Of a stretch of 64,000 bases of DNA, positions 43,301-56,100 are shown one piece after another. The notes beneath the pieces are model-generated. The model saw nothing but the letters and a program-made list of their open reading frames with translations. It searched no databases and was not told where the DNA came from. Source of the stretch: Symsagittifera roscoffensis (lineage: Eukaryota > Xenacoelomorpha > Acoela > Convolutidae); the NCBI RefSeq assembly GCF_963678635.1, contig NC_087064.1, forward strand, positions 53,774,684-53,838,683, read 5' to 3'. Each line of letters opens with the position of its first letter. Position 1 is the first letter of the stretch. Both the position numbers and the translations under genes were made by a program.

Positions 43301-46300
43301 TGTTTGAATGCTTTTGGTTCTCTTTCTCGTCGTTTTCTAAATTGTGTTTTCATTTGTCCAAAATAATAGTTTTTGATTAATTTTCCTTCGACTTGGTTAT
43401 TTCCGCCTCATTTTGTTTGCTAGCTTGGCATGCTATGCATAAGTTGTATCGGAAGCTAAGTCCAGCTCCACTTCGCCTCCGTGTAAAAAAGTGATAATGT
43501 TCCGTAAAAGGGAAAATTCTTAGCGACTTAGGTTTTTGTTCCGACTTTCGTAAAGAAGTAACGGAATATTTGTGCTCGGGGTGGGTTTTTTTTTCTTCAG
43601 ACAAGTTTCGACTTTTAAACTAGCCGTTTTTGACGGAATTGTTTTACACCATTCGAAAGGTATTGTTGCCCTGAGCTTAAATTTGAAAAGATATTTCACC
43701 TGTGATCATTTTTCTCAAAGTTATGTGGTTTTAAAGATTGCCATTTGGGACATTAAAGGCGCGATATATTTCTGAGAAAGAAGTTGATTTGCCAAATTGA
43801 TGTGTTAATGGGAGCGAAATCCATGTTTTTGTACTTAATATGGCGTGTGGGGGGATGATTTTCAAAAAATCTCAATTTAAAGTTTTTTATTTTTATATTT
43901 AATTTGTTTCATGTTACTACTGCTCAATAGACCTTAAAAAGCAGTGGGAACATTCAGGGCTTCGCCCTGATACGAGCAGTCTTGTCTCGTTTTGGTTTTC
44001 AGTAAAAAGAGAAATTTGTTCACACTCAAGTTTACATGTTAGTGGATTAAGTTTTGATTTCTTTTCAAGTTCACCGCTAATTAAATAGCTAAATGGAAGA
44101 AATCATACGCTCTCAACTAACAATTATGGAATTGATTTAAAAAACGAGCCAACTTTCTAAATTGGAATCTTCAGAGTTCCCAGTTAGATCAAAAACTTAC
44201 CTACTGATCTAGTTTTCTCATTTGGTTTAGTTTTGACTAGCAAAAATAGTTTCAAAAGGTGCTTGATTTGAAAAATATTAGAGGTGATATGTGTATTCGA
44301 AAATTGATAAAATAAGAAAGTGAACTGTCTTCAATTTACTTATTCGCAGTTCACTTATCTCAAGAAATGACTGCTGTTAAATTTCGTTGGAGCGGTTGAA
44401 TATCATCGTTTGAAATAAAGCATTGATTCGAAGCCGGCCAGCTCCTGTTTTTTCCAAGTTATTCAGCTTCAAAAAATTATCGGCTCTTAATTTGTCGGCT
44501 TAGTTGCCATCATTGTCTTTTCTTGTACAGCAAGCAGTTTTAGTTGTAATCGAAAGCGTTTTGATTCATTGGTAAAATTACCAACTCTGACATTGCATAA
44601 TTTCTTTGTTTTTCATTACTTGAAAGCTGTATTCAGCCTAAATTGTTTCGGCTTATATTTTATCGGCTCAGAGAACTAATTTTGCGCATTTTGAAAGATA
44701 TATCTTTATCATTTTGTGAGTTGCCGGAGGGGAAAGGGCGCATAAATAGAATTTCAGAACTGAACTTTTTTGTTTTCGTCTCATCGGGCGTTTACCCAAG
44801 TGTTGTCGACGTAGTTGCCGCTCGATAAATTGAAAAAAAAAACTTAGTTTAGCAGCTGCTAGTTTTAAACATTAATTGCATCATTTTAAAATGGTTTAAT
44901 GCGCTGTTTATACGGTAAAATTTGTTTTAGTCATGACCCCATCCATCCTTGAATATGTTTGCTGCAGAAAGGTTTGATTTTTGTTTACGTAATTGTTTAC
45001 AAATATATTAAGTGAAAAATCATTCTCGCAACACCGTGGTAGTATGAGCGAAATTGGTCGGCGTCAGCTTATAGATTTGCTTTAATGCGTGCAGGTTTGT
45101 ATATTTCTATGTCATCACCATCATTGAACTCTTTGGTTTAAATAACGAAAACTTGATTAAACTAAATTGGCAATCGATTTTATTCATAAGGTCACAGAAT
45201 GTGTCATTAGACGGGATTATAGTAAACAAAATCAAATCTTGTAAGTGTTTGGTAGAGTAAACGTAAGGCGGTTTGAATCGATCAAAGCTTTGTTTTGATG
45301 TGAGATTGCTTCATGGTTGGTTTTATATTTACTTAACTTCAGAATTTGATGTTGTTTAGAGTACCGAATAAAGCTAGTGGTCAAGTTGGTTTAATGTTTA
45401 CCAATTATTTTGTGACATTTCATTTCTTTTTAGTTGCTTTCGACATCACCGTACTTTGTACTTGCTCCATTACACTTTGAAATCTTTTCTTGTGGAAAAT
45501 TTGCCTTGTTGCAGTTTAAGTGTAACCAACCCTATCATACGTATTTTTCAAGTGTTATTTACGTTACCTTAAATTTTTTGATAAAGAAGGCTTTATAGTT
45601 GTATTAACTTTGATAACCTTTAGCTTTTGATGCATAGCAATTTGCCAGTGTCGGTGTGAGACGCTTCGATTTAAGGTCTGCATTAGGAGTTAATTTGCAT
45701 TAATAATTCGACTAACTATTTTTGTTCCGACTTTCGAAGTAAGTGACGGAATATTTGTGCTTGAGGCGATTTTTTCTCCAGACAAATTTCGACTTCTTAT
45801 ATATTAGTTTTTGACGGTTTTTTTATACTTGCGAGTGCAAGTGTTTTGTAATCGGGAACTAGACTTTTTCCCCTGTAAACAAATTTTCTTATAAATTTGA
45901 AAGTTACTCTATTAGTGAACCTTGGCAACTTCGAGACTGCTTTTCACTTGGCCTCGATTTAACGCCGTCGGCTTTATACCTTAAGGTCTGGTTCGAGTCC
46001 CAGCCGGACCTTGTTTTTTTTCGGCATGTTCGAAATTGAAAAAAAAAATTCCGCAAAACATGTTTTGTCAGCTTAGTTGGGACTTTTTTTTGCTGCAAGC
46101 AGTTTTCATCGTAGATGCAAGTGTTTTTGATATACTTCTGAAATTTGTAAAATTAATAGCACTGGCGTAGTATATTTTCCTTTTTTTCGCTTTCAAGCTT
46201 TTTTCGGCCTAAATTGTTTCGAATTGTTTTATTGGTTTAGTTACCGTATTTTTTGTCTCTTTAGGGGCAAACAATGTTCGGTTTGTAAAAAGCAATTTTC

Positions 46301-47160
46301 AGGTAGTTTGTGCCGCAGTTTCAAAATTTTTAAATTAAATTGTTCAAATTTTTTTTTCGTTAACATATTCTTATGGCATTTCTTTGTTTTCGGCTCAATG
46401 GGCATCTACTCACTTGCTGCCGGCTAAGTGGCCGCTCGGTCATGTTTCAAAAGCTTATTTAATACTGGTATTGTTAGTCTGTTTTTCTGAATTTTTTTTC
46501 CTAAAAAAGTTTTTTTTATTTCCTTCTCATTTTTGATCGCTACAATATTGTATCGCAAGTGATGCGAAGCTCGGCTTTGGCTCTTTGTATTGTTATCCTG
46601 AGATAAAATCAAAAAGATATTTTACCTGTGATTTTTTTTGTAAAGTTACAGGGTTTTAAAGATTACCACCAATTTGCGATAAAAAACGCTCGATATATTT
46701 TGTGCTATTAACGCGTAAGCGGAGATTTAAGACGTCTTAGGAATCGTTCCAAATTGAATTGAGGCATTCTTTTTGGTCTATTCAATACTTTGCATGTTTT
46801 TTTAAAAAATTTTTATCGTTTCTTTTACAGCGAACGCTGCTCTATAGACCCAATAAGGCAGTCGGAACATTCGGGGCTTCGCCCTGCTACGAGCAGTCTT
46901 GTTATCCGTTTTTACACTAAAAAGTTTTAATTTCCGCTTCAGATTGGAATTGTCATTTTATTGTCCAACAAAGGGAGGCTAATTGAAAAAGTACCGTAAG
47001 GTTTGCTCATCTGTGCAAATTGCCGACGAAGTCAGTTAATCAGCAGAGCAGAAAAGGAAGTCCCGTGAACAAAGTGTGAAGCCCAATCTAATCTTCCATC
47101 CCATTGCAATCTTGACAAATACGACCTAATTTGTCTGCTATTGAATTTGCTCAACACAAA
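40322..47160. repeat. Intergenic region between TMEM165 and Rab7, filled with dispersed repeats
   Basis: No protein gene is recognised in 6.8 kb. Repeats visible: a long copy of the gcatttccattgtt family at 41300-41900; tRNA-like segments near 43060-43170 and 45936-46020; two copies of a ~65-bp block (43922-43988 and 46842-46905) sharing cattc(a/g)gggcttcgccctg and tacgagcagtcttg; and scattered short copies of a gatgcgaagctcggctttg element (for example 46560). Poly-T runs are common. Confidence 0.55.
45936..46020 (+). repeat. tRNA-like SINE candidate
   Basis: GGTTCGAGTCC at 45990-46000 is a good Pol III B box, preceded by a stem-like stretch and followed by ccagccggacc and a T run. A related copy near 43060-43170 has AGTTCGAGTCC at 43139-43149 and a similar ccggccgggcc follow-on. 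Neither folds cleanly as a tRNA, so they are more likely SINE heads. Confidence 0.45.
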
Positions 47161-50100
47161 ATGAGTGGAGCCAGGAAAAAAGTTCATTTAAAGGCTAGTG
47201 GTTTCTTAATTTCTTTTACTTAATCCTTTTTCTCTTTTAGAAGTGGTTAGTGGCAATAAGACAAGGTGTAGGAGTTCGGTTTTCAATCAACTTCGGTTCG
47301 GGCCAAGATCATGTAAATTACAGAAAATTATTCCCCTAATCCCGTTTTTTGTTTGCCATCTTTTTTCAGATTCGGTGACAGCATACAGTATTTTAATTGT
47401 GTAGAGATCCAAAATGGGCTTAAATGGCTTACTTCACAGAAATTATTTCAAAATAGCCGTAAATCTTGGTTTTTGTGGCAGCCTGAAAATTGAAAACGGT
47501 TATTGTTGTTTATAAAAAAGGTGGAACGGCTCGCTGCGCCGTCAAAAAACTTCTGCATAGCGACATGAGTGTAATAAAGCACACTCTTTTTTGGTGCATT
47601 CTCAGTGATTGCAACAGATTTTTTAATAAAGTTTTGGTGTTTTTTTACTAAAATTTTTGTGAGTAAAAGGTTGATGACGGTATTTTTCGGAAAGCTGTTC
47701 AGCTGGGTTTTTTAATGGTATTGAGTTTTAGGTGATCATCCTGGGCGACAGTGGAGTGGGTAAGACTTCGCTGATGAACCAGTACGTGAACAAGAAGTTC
47801 ACAGCCCAGTACAAGGCCACCATCGGGGCTGACTTCCTTACCAAAGAGGTCATGATCGACGACAGACACGTCACCATGCAGATATGGGACACGGCAGGTG
47901 AGAGACATTTAAAAAAACTGTTTGTGTGACGATTCTCAACATGCGACAATACGTAACAATGGCAAGTAGCGTCTGCTTCCTTCGCTTGGCATAAGCTCTT
48001 ATATAGGTCGTTTTTTCATTTTCTTAGAAGTATCAATTGCTCCAATAACAAAAGAAGTGCACTTATACTAAAATTGCACATATGAATGCCCTTATGTATA
48101 TATGCTTTTTTTAGTTCAATTTCATAAGTGGAAATTAATTTTTAGATTTCTCTGCGGAATAAAACTTCTCCAAGTAATCTAGTTTTCTGAAATTGGGTTA
48201 GTTTAATCAAAAAAATGCCAATTACAAAGTGCTCTTGAGCTTGAAGGTCATTTTTTAAATTTGAAATTCGAAAGTTAGCTATGTTTTTTGTCAATGTTGA
48301 GGACTGAAAATTGGCATATATTTTTGCATCGCGAATGGTGCCAAATTGTGTCAAATTGTGTATATCAAATGCGCAGATGGTGTTCGAACCCTCAAGGTTC
48401 CTGGATACATTGATTGATGTAATTGTATTTTAAACAGTGTTTTTTTTGTGGAATATGAATTTGAAATATCATAAAATTTTTATTCTTTTGACGTTTACGT
48501 ATCATTGAATGAGTGAAATCACTTCTGTAGGTCGTGTTTTTTCAGGAAAATTTATCGAAAATATTTACGACGCTCTCCAATGAGGCACACGACACTCTCC
48601 AGTGAGGAAGTGAATATACAGCAAAGATTGTGAATGTCATTAGTTTCGAAAGTAGATTTTAGTCGTTTACACCAGTGTATTAGTTAGTTTGAACCTACTT
48701 TTTTAAACACTAGCGAGCGTAGTGTGCTAGTATGAACCAACTTTTTTCATAACCTTTCTCGCAAATACAAGTGCTACTTTGGTGGCACTTTTGCTATAAT
48801 CACGCTGTGCAGATCTGTAGCATTGGAAATTTCACAGCATCTGTTCTTTGCTTTATTTGTGGCAAGTGTTTGTCGAGCTTTAAGCGTCCGTGGCCCGAGT
48901 GGGTAGGACCTGAGACTGTTAATCTCGAGGTCGCTAATTTTAGGCTTATTTCCACTTGAGCCTCTTAATCTCGAAATTTACTTATTTAAGACTTATTTAC
49001 AATTTTAGGAGTCGATGAACGTAGTTCAGACTCTGATATAGGTCGCGATGATTTTTTTTGTTTCTTTTTCAGGAAAAGTTTGTTCAGGCTGAAATTTGCA
49101 TTTTTTGCATTTTCATTTTTTTAGTTCACTTCGTTTCTTTTGTTAAAAGGAAGGAAAACTGCACGATGGAACAGCGAAAGTGTAAAGGTATCGAAAAAGG
49201 TGATCGACTTCAAATTCGAAAATGGAATTTAATCAGATTTTCCAGCGAAACAAAATTTTTTATATTGATCCAGTTGTCTCGAATTGGGTCAGTTTGTCGG
49301 GAAAAGACCAATCATAAATTGTTCTAGAAGTTCTTAGTGCTTTAAAGGCATCAATTTTTTCTTTGAATTTCGAAAGTTGAGATTTTTTTTTAAAAAACAG
49401 TCTGGTATGTTTTTCTGTTTAATTGCGTTTAATGATTTCTTTTCCAACTGTTTGTTGGCTCTGTTTTCCCATTTCGCTTTATAACGCTGATTTATTGTCG
49501 TTTTCTGGCTAGTGTTTGCGAAGCGCTGCTTCGCTTCTGTGTAGATTTCCCTGCGGAACTAAGAAATTATCTCTTGACCAAGTTTTTTTCTAATTAAATT
49601 GAATCAAATTTCTTGAAATTGAAACAGCTTTCAGGTAAGAAATGTCGCTGTTTCCTTGAATTCATTGATCGTTTTTGAGCATTTTGTTGGCTAGGTTCAT
49701 CATATCTTTGCTTTTGACTTGTACTTGTTATGTTAAGTTCATGCCTAACCTAACCTGCAGATAAAGTGTTATTTTGTTAGGCCAAGAGAGGTTCCAGTCA
49801 TTGGGCGTGGCCTTCTACAGAGGAGCGGACTGTTGTGTGTTGGTGTATGACGTCACCAGCCAGCAGTCGTTTCGCAATCTGGAGTCGTGGAGGGACGAGT
49901 TCCTCATCCAAGCATCCCCCAGAAACCCAGAGGAGTTCCCATTCGTTCTACTCGGAAACAAGGTCAGCTACTCATGACTGAAAATCAAGTTTCACAGAAT
50001 CTCTTTTCTTTTTCTCTGTCCTTCAAATTGTGATATTGTTCGTTTGTTTACGGTAAACTTTGTTTTGTTATAGGAGATTCATGTAAAGCATCCAATATTG

Positions 50101-53100
50101 AGCCTAATTTATCTAAAATTTGATTTTAATGTTTCAGTATTTGCACAAAATACTTCAAAAAAGAAAAATGTATAAAAGTATAGACTGATTTTGTATATCA
50201 ATATTTGAGGATTTTTAACGCTTTGAGTTAATCTCCTTGACTACAAAAAGTGAAAAACCCACACCACTGAAAGTTTGTTTTGGAAATTCTTGTTTCAACT
50301 GATGTGACAATCGTTTTTTTTCGGAAAAAGTAAAATATCTGCGTATTTTCAACCACCGCGATGAGTTTGGCAAAAAATTGCGTTCGATGTTATTTTTTTC
50401 TACACTTCTTTAATTTGTTGTATAGGTTGACCTTGAGAATCGTGCGGTGGGAGTAAAGCGTGCGCAGCAGTGGTGTCAGAGCAAGAACAATATTCCCTAC
50501 TTTGAAACGAGCGCCAAAGAGGGCATCAACGTCGAGCAGGTACACCACACTGAATCCTCTTTTTCAGCTTTCTCATTTAAGTTGTAATGCTTAAGTTGAG
50601 ACGTCTTCTAGATTAAAACAGATATCAAATTTGAACCATTTTTCAATGCTGAGTCATAATATAACGGCAGTTAGAAATATTCTGGGTGTGAGGTCTCTTG
50701 GTTTTCATTGAATAGTTCTAATGTTATATTTACTTAACCGAGTTAAGAAGTTGAAAACAAAAGAACGTTGCTAAACATAGCAGGTTGCTGCTCACTAGTA
50801 CAGATTGTTCCGAGCACTGTTCTTTTGCAAAGAACAAGAAAATAGAACAGTTTTAAAATAGGTTGAAGTTTTTAAAAGAATTTGTTGACCTGTCGGTTAT
50901 ATTAAAGCTGTAAATTTATAGTATCACCTGCGATAAGCAATGGTATTGCAATCGGGTACTAGACTTTTCCCCAATAAATAACTTCAAGAACAGGAGTCAT
51001 CTCTTGGATCCTGGACTCATTCATCCGCTAAGCTTTTCTATTGCAACAGAGATATTTTGAGCATGTTAACATTTCAATTATACGGCCTATTCGAAATTTG
51101 TTTTTTTTATGTTATTTTTAATTTTACCAACGCGCTTTGTTTAAACTTCTTTTTTTTTCATTTTCCTCGGTTTAATAGGTTTCGGCATATTTTATATCGG
51201 CTGTGGCCCCATATTGCATCATTTGATCAGCGAAAATTTTTTTGTCTGCGTGTGTGTGCGTTTTGAGGGCGATGAGCTTCAACAATATTTCGTAGTTCTG
51301 AATTTTTTTTCCCGAATTTTTCAAAAAAATTTTTTTCGGCAGAAGGGTTTCTGCTCAGACATTGTTTTTTTCCGCGTGTTAAATTTTCCGATTGAAATTT
51401 TTACATTCTTTTGTACTATATTGTGGTTTCTAGAGTTGATCTAGTTTTTTCGACTCCTCTTTGTTTTTTTGGATTAATTTTTTCTTTCGACTTTTTTTGA
51501 AGTTTTTTCGAGCGTTGCATCGCAAGTGGTGCGAATCTCATCATCGCCTCTGCGTTGGATCCTTTTTTTTACATATGCGAAGCTAGCCCTAGTGTTTGTA
51601 GCAAAGTAATGTTGGAAATTTTGTTTTTTTTTAATCTCAAAACTACAGTGTCAAATCTGTGATAAAGGGATCAATCGAAAAATAATCTGTTAAATATCCT
51701 CTGCATCAGCAAAATGTGCTAGTTTTGGTACGGAATCAGCTAGGAACTTATGAATTGTTCGACCTATTGACCCATTTTTTGGACTTTTACCAAAAACGAC
51801 TATACCACTTCTCAAACGAGAAAATCAATCGAGTTGAGAGGCTTTGATGATATCTTCTGCAAAAGCGTTTTCTCAGTGATTTTGACGGGGAATCACTAAT
51901 GGACTTGGAATATGTTCAGTTTTTATCGTTGCAATACACGTTTTCAATCAATCTTCGCCTCTGATCTTTTTTTTTAAGTTTTACAAAGATTTTTTAAGCG
52001 ACTGTGGGGCAGATGCGAGGAAAAGTTCGAGTTTCAATTCCAGCGTATTGAAAATTAGTTTTGTTTTTATTTGGTTGAACTTAGTGTTGGCAATGTAGTA
52101 GAAACTGTAGCTAATGTTGGTAAATTTTTAATTGATTGTGATGCAGATGTCAGAAATTGAGACTCCTAATCTCCAAGTCGGAAGTTTGTTGCCGGCACGT
52201 AGCAAAAAATGTTGAAGAATTTTTTCTTTAATTCACTTTATTCTTGGCTTTTAAGAGATTTTTTGCCGTTTGCTCGCTTGTGTTTGAGAAGTGCAGCTTC
52301 GCCTCTGTCTCAAAATGCTAAAATTTACACTTCTTGATCTTAATCAAAACTTCTTTTCTAAATGAAAACTTTAGTTCTACGCTAATTTAAGTAAATTTAG
52401 GCCAGTGTTTACATTTTTTATACTCCTGTGATAAGCAAGGGTTTTGCAATCTGGTACTAGACTTTCAATTTCCGTAAATAACTTCATTCACAGGACTCAT
52501 CTCATTGAGCCTGAACTCAACCATTTTTTTTAATCGATCATCCGTAGCATCTGGCATAGAGGAAACACATCTGTTTAAGACGGCAAAGGCTTGTTTGAAT
52601 CCGGTCCGGACCTGATTTTTTTTCTAACTTGAGTTTTCGGTCTTTTGCGGACTAGTTCCCGTAGCCAGATTTTTTCGAAGTTTCAGCTTTCTTCTAGTTT
52701 GCTGTAACACCCATGCTTTACGACAAAGCTCAGGAGTTCGATTTCAGCCGGGAGTTTTTTGCAAACTGAACATTTTCTACTAATTTAGATATTTGTCTGT
52801 CTGGTTATTATTGCCGGTTTAGTTCCCGCAAAAAGTTATTTTCTGAAAGTTCGGATTCTTTCTAGCATTCCGAAAGCTCCTTGTGAGAGTTCTAATGGTA
52901 CAGGTAATTTTGTTTCGGACTTTTCGGGCTTTTTTCGATTAAAATCAATTTTTATGGTTTTTATTTCAATTTTGGGTTTTATTTTTCATGTAATTTTAAT
53001 CGCAAACATTCATTTTTGTATCACAAGTGGTGCGAAGCTCAGCTTGGCCTCTGCGATCACAATTTTTTTTGTTCAGACCATTGAATATGGGGAAGATTTT

Positions 53101-56100
53101 TGTAATCGGGTGTGTTTTAGTTTCTTTTAAGAGTAGTGAACGTAGTGAGCACTCATATATAGGTCTTTCTGATTCTTTTTGTTTATCTTTCAGGAAAATC
53201 TAAAAATTCCTGTTTGATTAAAACAGGTATTATGAAAACGTATGGGATTGGGTTTTTTAATATTATTTATATGTTTTTTGAGACGCTTTGGAAAAATTTT
53301 TCACTTTTTTAAACACTTAGTTTTTCTCGAAAACTATTTAATGATTATTAGAAAAAAGTGAAACTAATGGAAAGTTCGCCCACTCCCCTGTATGTCTGTA
53401 TAACCCGCTAAACCCTTTTTACCTTACCCCACTTTCTACAGTCGTCGAAAAAGTGTGTGGGGGGATATTTGACCCGAATTTTTGATTTTTTTAACTTTTT
53501 CTCGAAAACCACCCACCCAAATCTGAGCTTTTGGATTCAACGGATAGAAGAGGTTGTGGGTAGCTCAACTGCATAAACACTACGCCCAATTTTTTTTGAA
53601 CAAAAAGTTATGGCCCTTGGAAAGTCGAATTTTCGATTTTTTGACCTGTTTTTAAATTTTTGACTTTTCTCAAAAACTGCCCTCCCAAATCTGTGATATT
53701 GATTTCTCTGTGAAGAACGGGTTGTAAGAAGCTCCCCTTCTTCAGCGGTTACGCCCAATTTTTTTGACAGAAAAAATAATGAACCTCGGAAAAGTCGATT
53801 TTTGACCTTTTTTGAAACTTTGACTTTTTTTCGAAAACTACCTGTCAAATCTGAGATTGTTGGTTTAAAGGATAGAATAAACTGTGGTTAGCTCCCCTGC
53901 ATAAGCGGCTCAATTCTGTTTTTGAAGACTTATTAACGCGCAATCGAAAAAGTTCATAAAGGAAGAGGATTTTAAAATCATGATCAACAAAGTGAAAAAT
54001 GGATTAGTCCGTTTTAAAATCCTTAGACACAGTTGATAGTGACTAATATGTTCCAAATTGACGTTTCAACCAATAAGTTTTTGAATAAACTATGCGGCTA
54101 ATCGATAAATTTTATTTTACATCAGATCATCAAGTAGTATAATCTTTGTCCAGTTACATTGAAAAGAATATTTTCATACCACGTTTTTTTTCGGTCCGAA
54201 AAAACGGCTCAAAATAAATTCATATAATTTTTTTTAGCTTCGTACTTTTATAACAGTTTTGGCTGCGTATTGGACTAGACCCGCCCACCTTTCTGCTTCC
54301 ATGTTTTTACAAAGTGTCTTGCTTGGGTGTTATTTTACCTCATCTTTTTTTGGTTGACTGAAAGTTTGCTCGCGTTGACCTACAAAAAGGTCAACATTTT
54401 TTTTTCTCGAAGAACCGCCCTCACCTTGAAACAATTCTACTATTCTACCGAGTTTTAAAAAAGTGAAACTAATGAAAAGTCCGCCCACTCCCCGGTATGC
54501 CTGTATAACCCTCTAATCCCTTTTTACCTTACCCCACTTCCTACAGTCGTCGAAAAAGTGTGTGGGGGGATTTTTGACCCAAATTGTTGAGTTTTTACCC
54601 TTTCGCGAAAACCACCCTCCCGATTCTGAGATGTTGGGTTCAACAGATAGAAGACGTTGTGGGAAGTTCAACTGCATAAACACTACGCCCAATTTTTTTA
54701 AACGAATAGTTATGGCCCTTGGAAAAGTCGATTTTTCGATTTTTTTTACCTGTTTTTGAAACTTTGACTTTTCTCGAAAACTACCCTCCCAAATCTGAGG
54801 TTTTAATTTCAATAAGTAGAACGGTTGTGGGAGTTTCGACTGCATAAGCGGTTATGCCTAATTTTTTTTACACAAAAAGTTTTGACCCTGGGAAAATTCG
54901 AATTTTAGACTGTGTTTTTTAAACTTTTGACTTTTCTCAAAAACTGCACACCAGAATCTGTGATATTGGTTTCTGTGAGAAGAACGCGTTGTAAGAAGCT
55001 CCCCTTTTTAAGCGGTTACGTCCAATTTTTTTTTTACAGAAAAAAAATGAACCTCGGAAAAGTCGAATTTTCGATTTTTTGACCTTTTTTGAAACTTTTT
55101 GACTTTTCTTAAAAACTATCCACACAAATCTGAGATTTTAGTTTCATTCAAAATTACGGGCTGTGAGAAGCTCCCCTGCATAATTGGTTACGCCCATCTT
55201 TTTTTTACAGAAAAAAATAATGAACCTGGGAAACATCGAATTTTCGATTTTTTGACCTTTTTTGAAACTTTGACTTTTCTCGAAAACTACCCTCCTCAAT
55301 CTGAGGTTTTAGTTTCATTCAAAATTACGGGTTGTGAGAAGCTCCTCTGCATAATTGGTTACTCTCAATTTTTTTTTTACAGAAAAAAAAATGAACCTCG
55401 GAAAAGTCGAATTTTCGATTTTTTGACCTTTTTTGAAACTTTGACTTTTCTTAAAAACTATCCACACAAATCTGAGATTTTTGTTTCATTCAAAATAACG
55501 GGTTGTGAGAAGCTCCCCTGCATTATTGGTTACGCCCAATTTTTTTTTACCGAAAAAAATAATGAACCTGGGAAAAATCGAATTTTCGATTTTTGACCTT
55601 TTTTGAAACTTTGACTTTTCCTGAAAACTACCCTCTTAAATCTTGGTTTTGGTTTCAATAAGTAGAACGGGTTGTGGGAGTTTCGACTGCATAAGCGGTT
55701 ATGCCTAATTTTTTTTACACAAAAAGTTTTGACCCTGGGAAAATTCGAAGTAAAGACTGTGTTTTTTAAACTTTTGACTTTTCTCAAAAACTGCACTCCA
55801 GAATCTGTGATATTGGTTTCTGTGTGAAGAACTTTCTAAACGGTTACGCTCAATTTGTTACACAAAAATTGATGACCCTCGAAATAGTAAAATTCTCGAT
55901 TTTTTCTTACCGTTTTACGGTTTTGAAACTTTTTGACTTCTCCCAAAAACTACCCACCCAAATCTAATGAGCATCGTTTTAAGCATCTTTCAACCTAACA
56001 AGCTCTTGTTATCACTTCAAGTTTTCAGAAAACTAAAGTATTTGATGAAGTTTACTGATTTTGAAGTCATTATATTGGGATTTACTTTTCTTTGCTATAG

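Noticed and set aside
45936-46020. Functional tRNA gene
   Set aside because: A B box is present, but the acceptor, D and anticodon stems do not pair convincingly.
55099-55596. 165-codon open frame in Rab7 intron 4
   Set aside because: It repeats itself every ~57 residues because it lies in the ~170-bp tandem units; no protein-like composition.
53385-55960. CRISPR-like array
   Set aside because: Units are ~170 bp and directly adjacent without unique spacers, in an animal intron; it is a minisatellite-like repeat.
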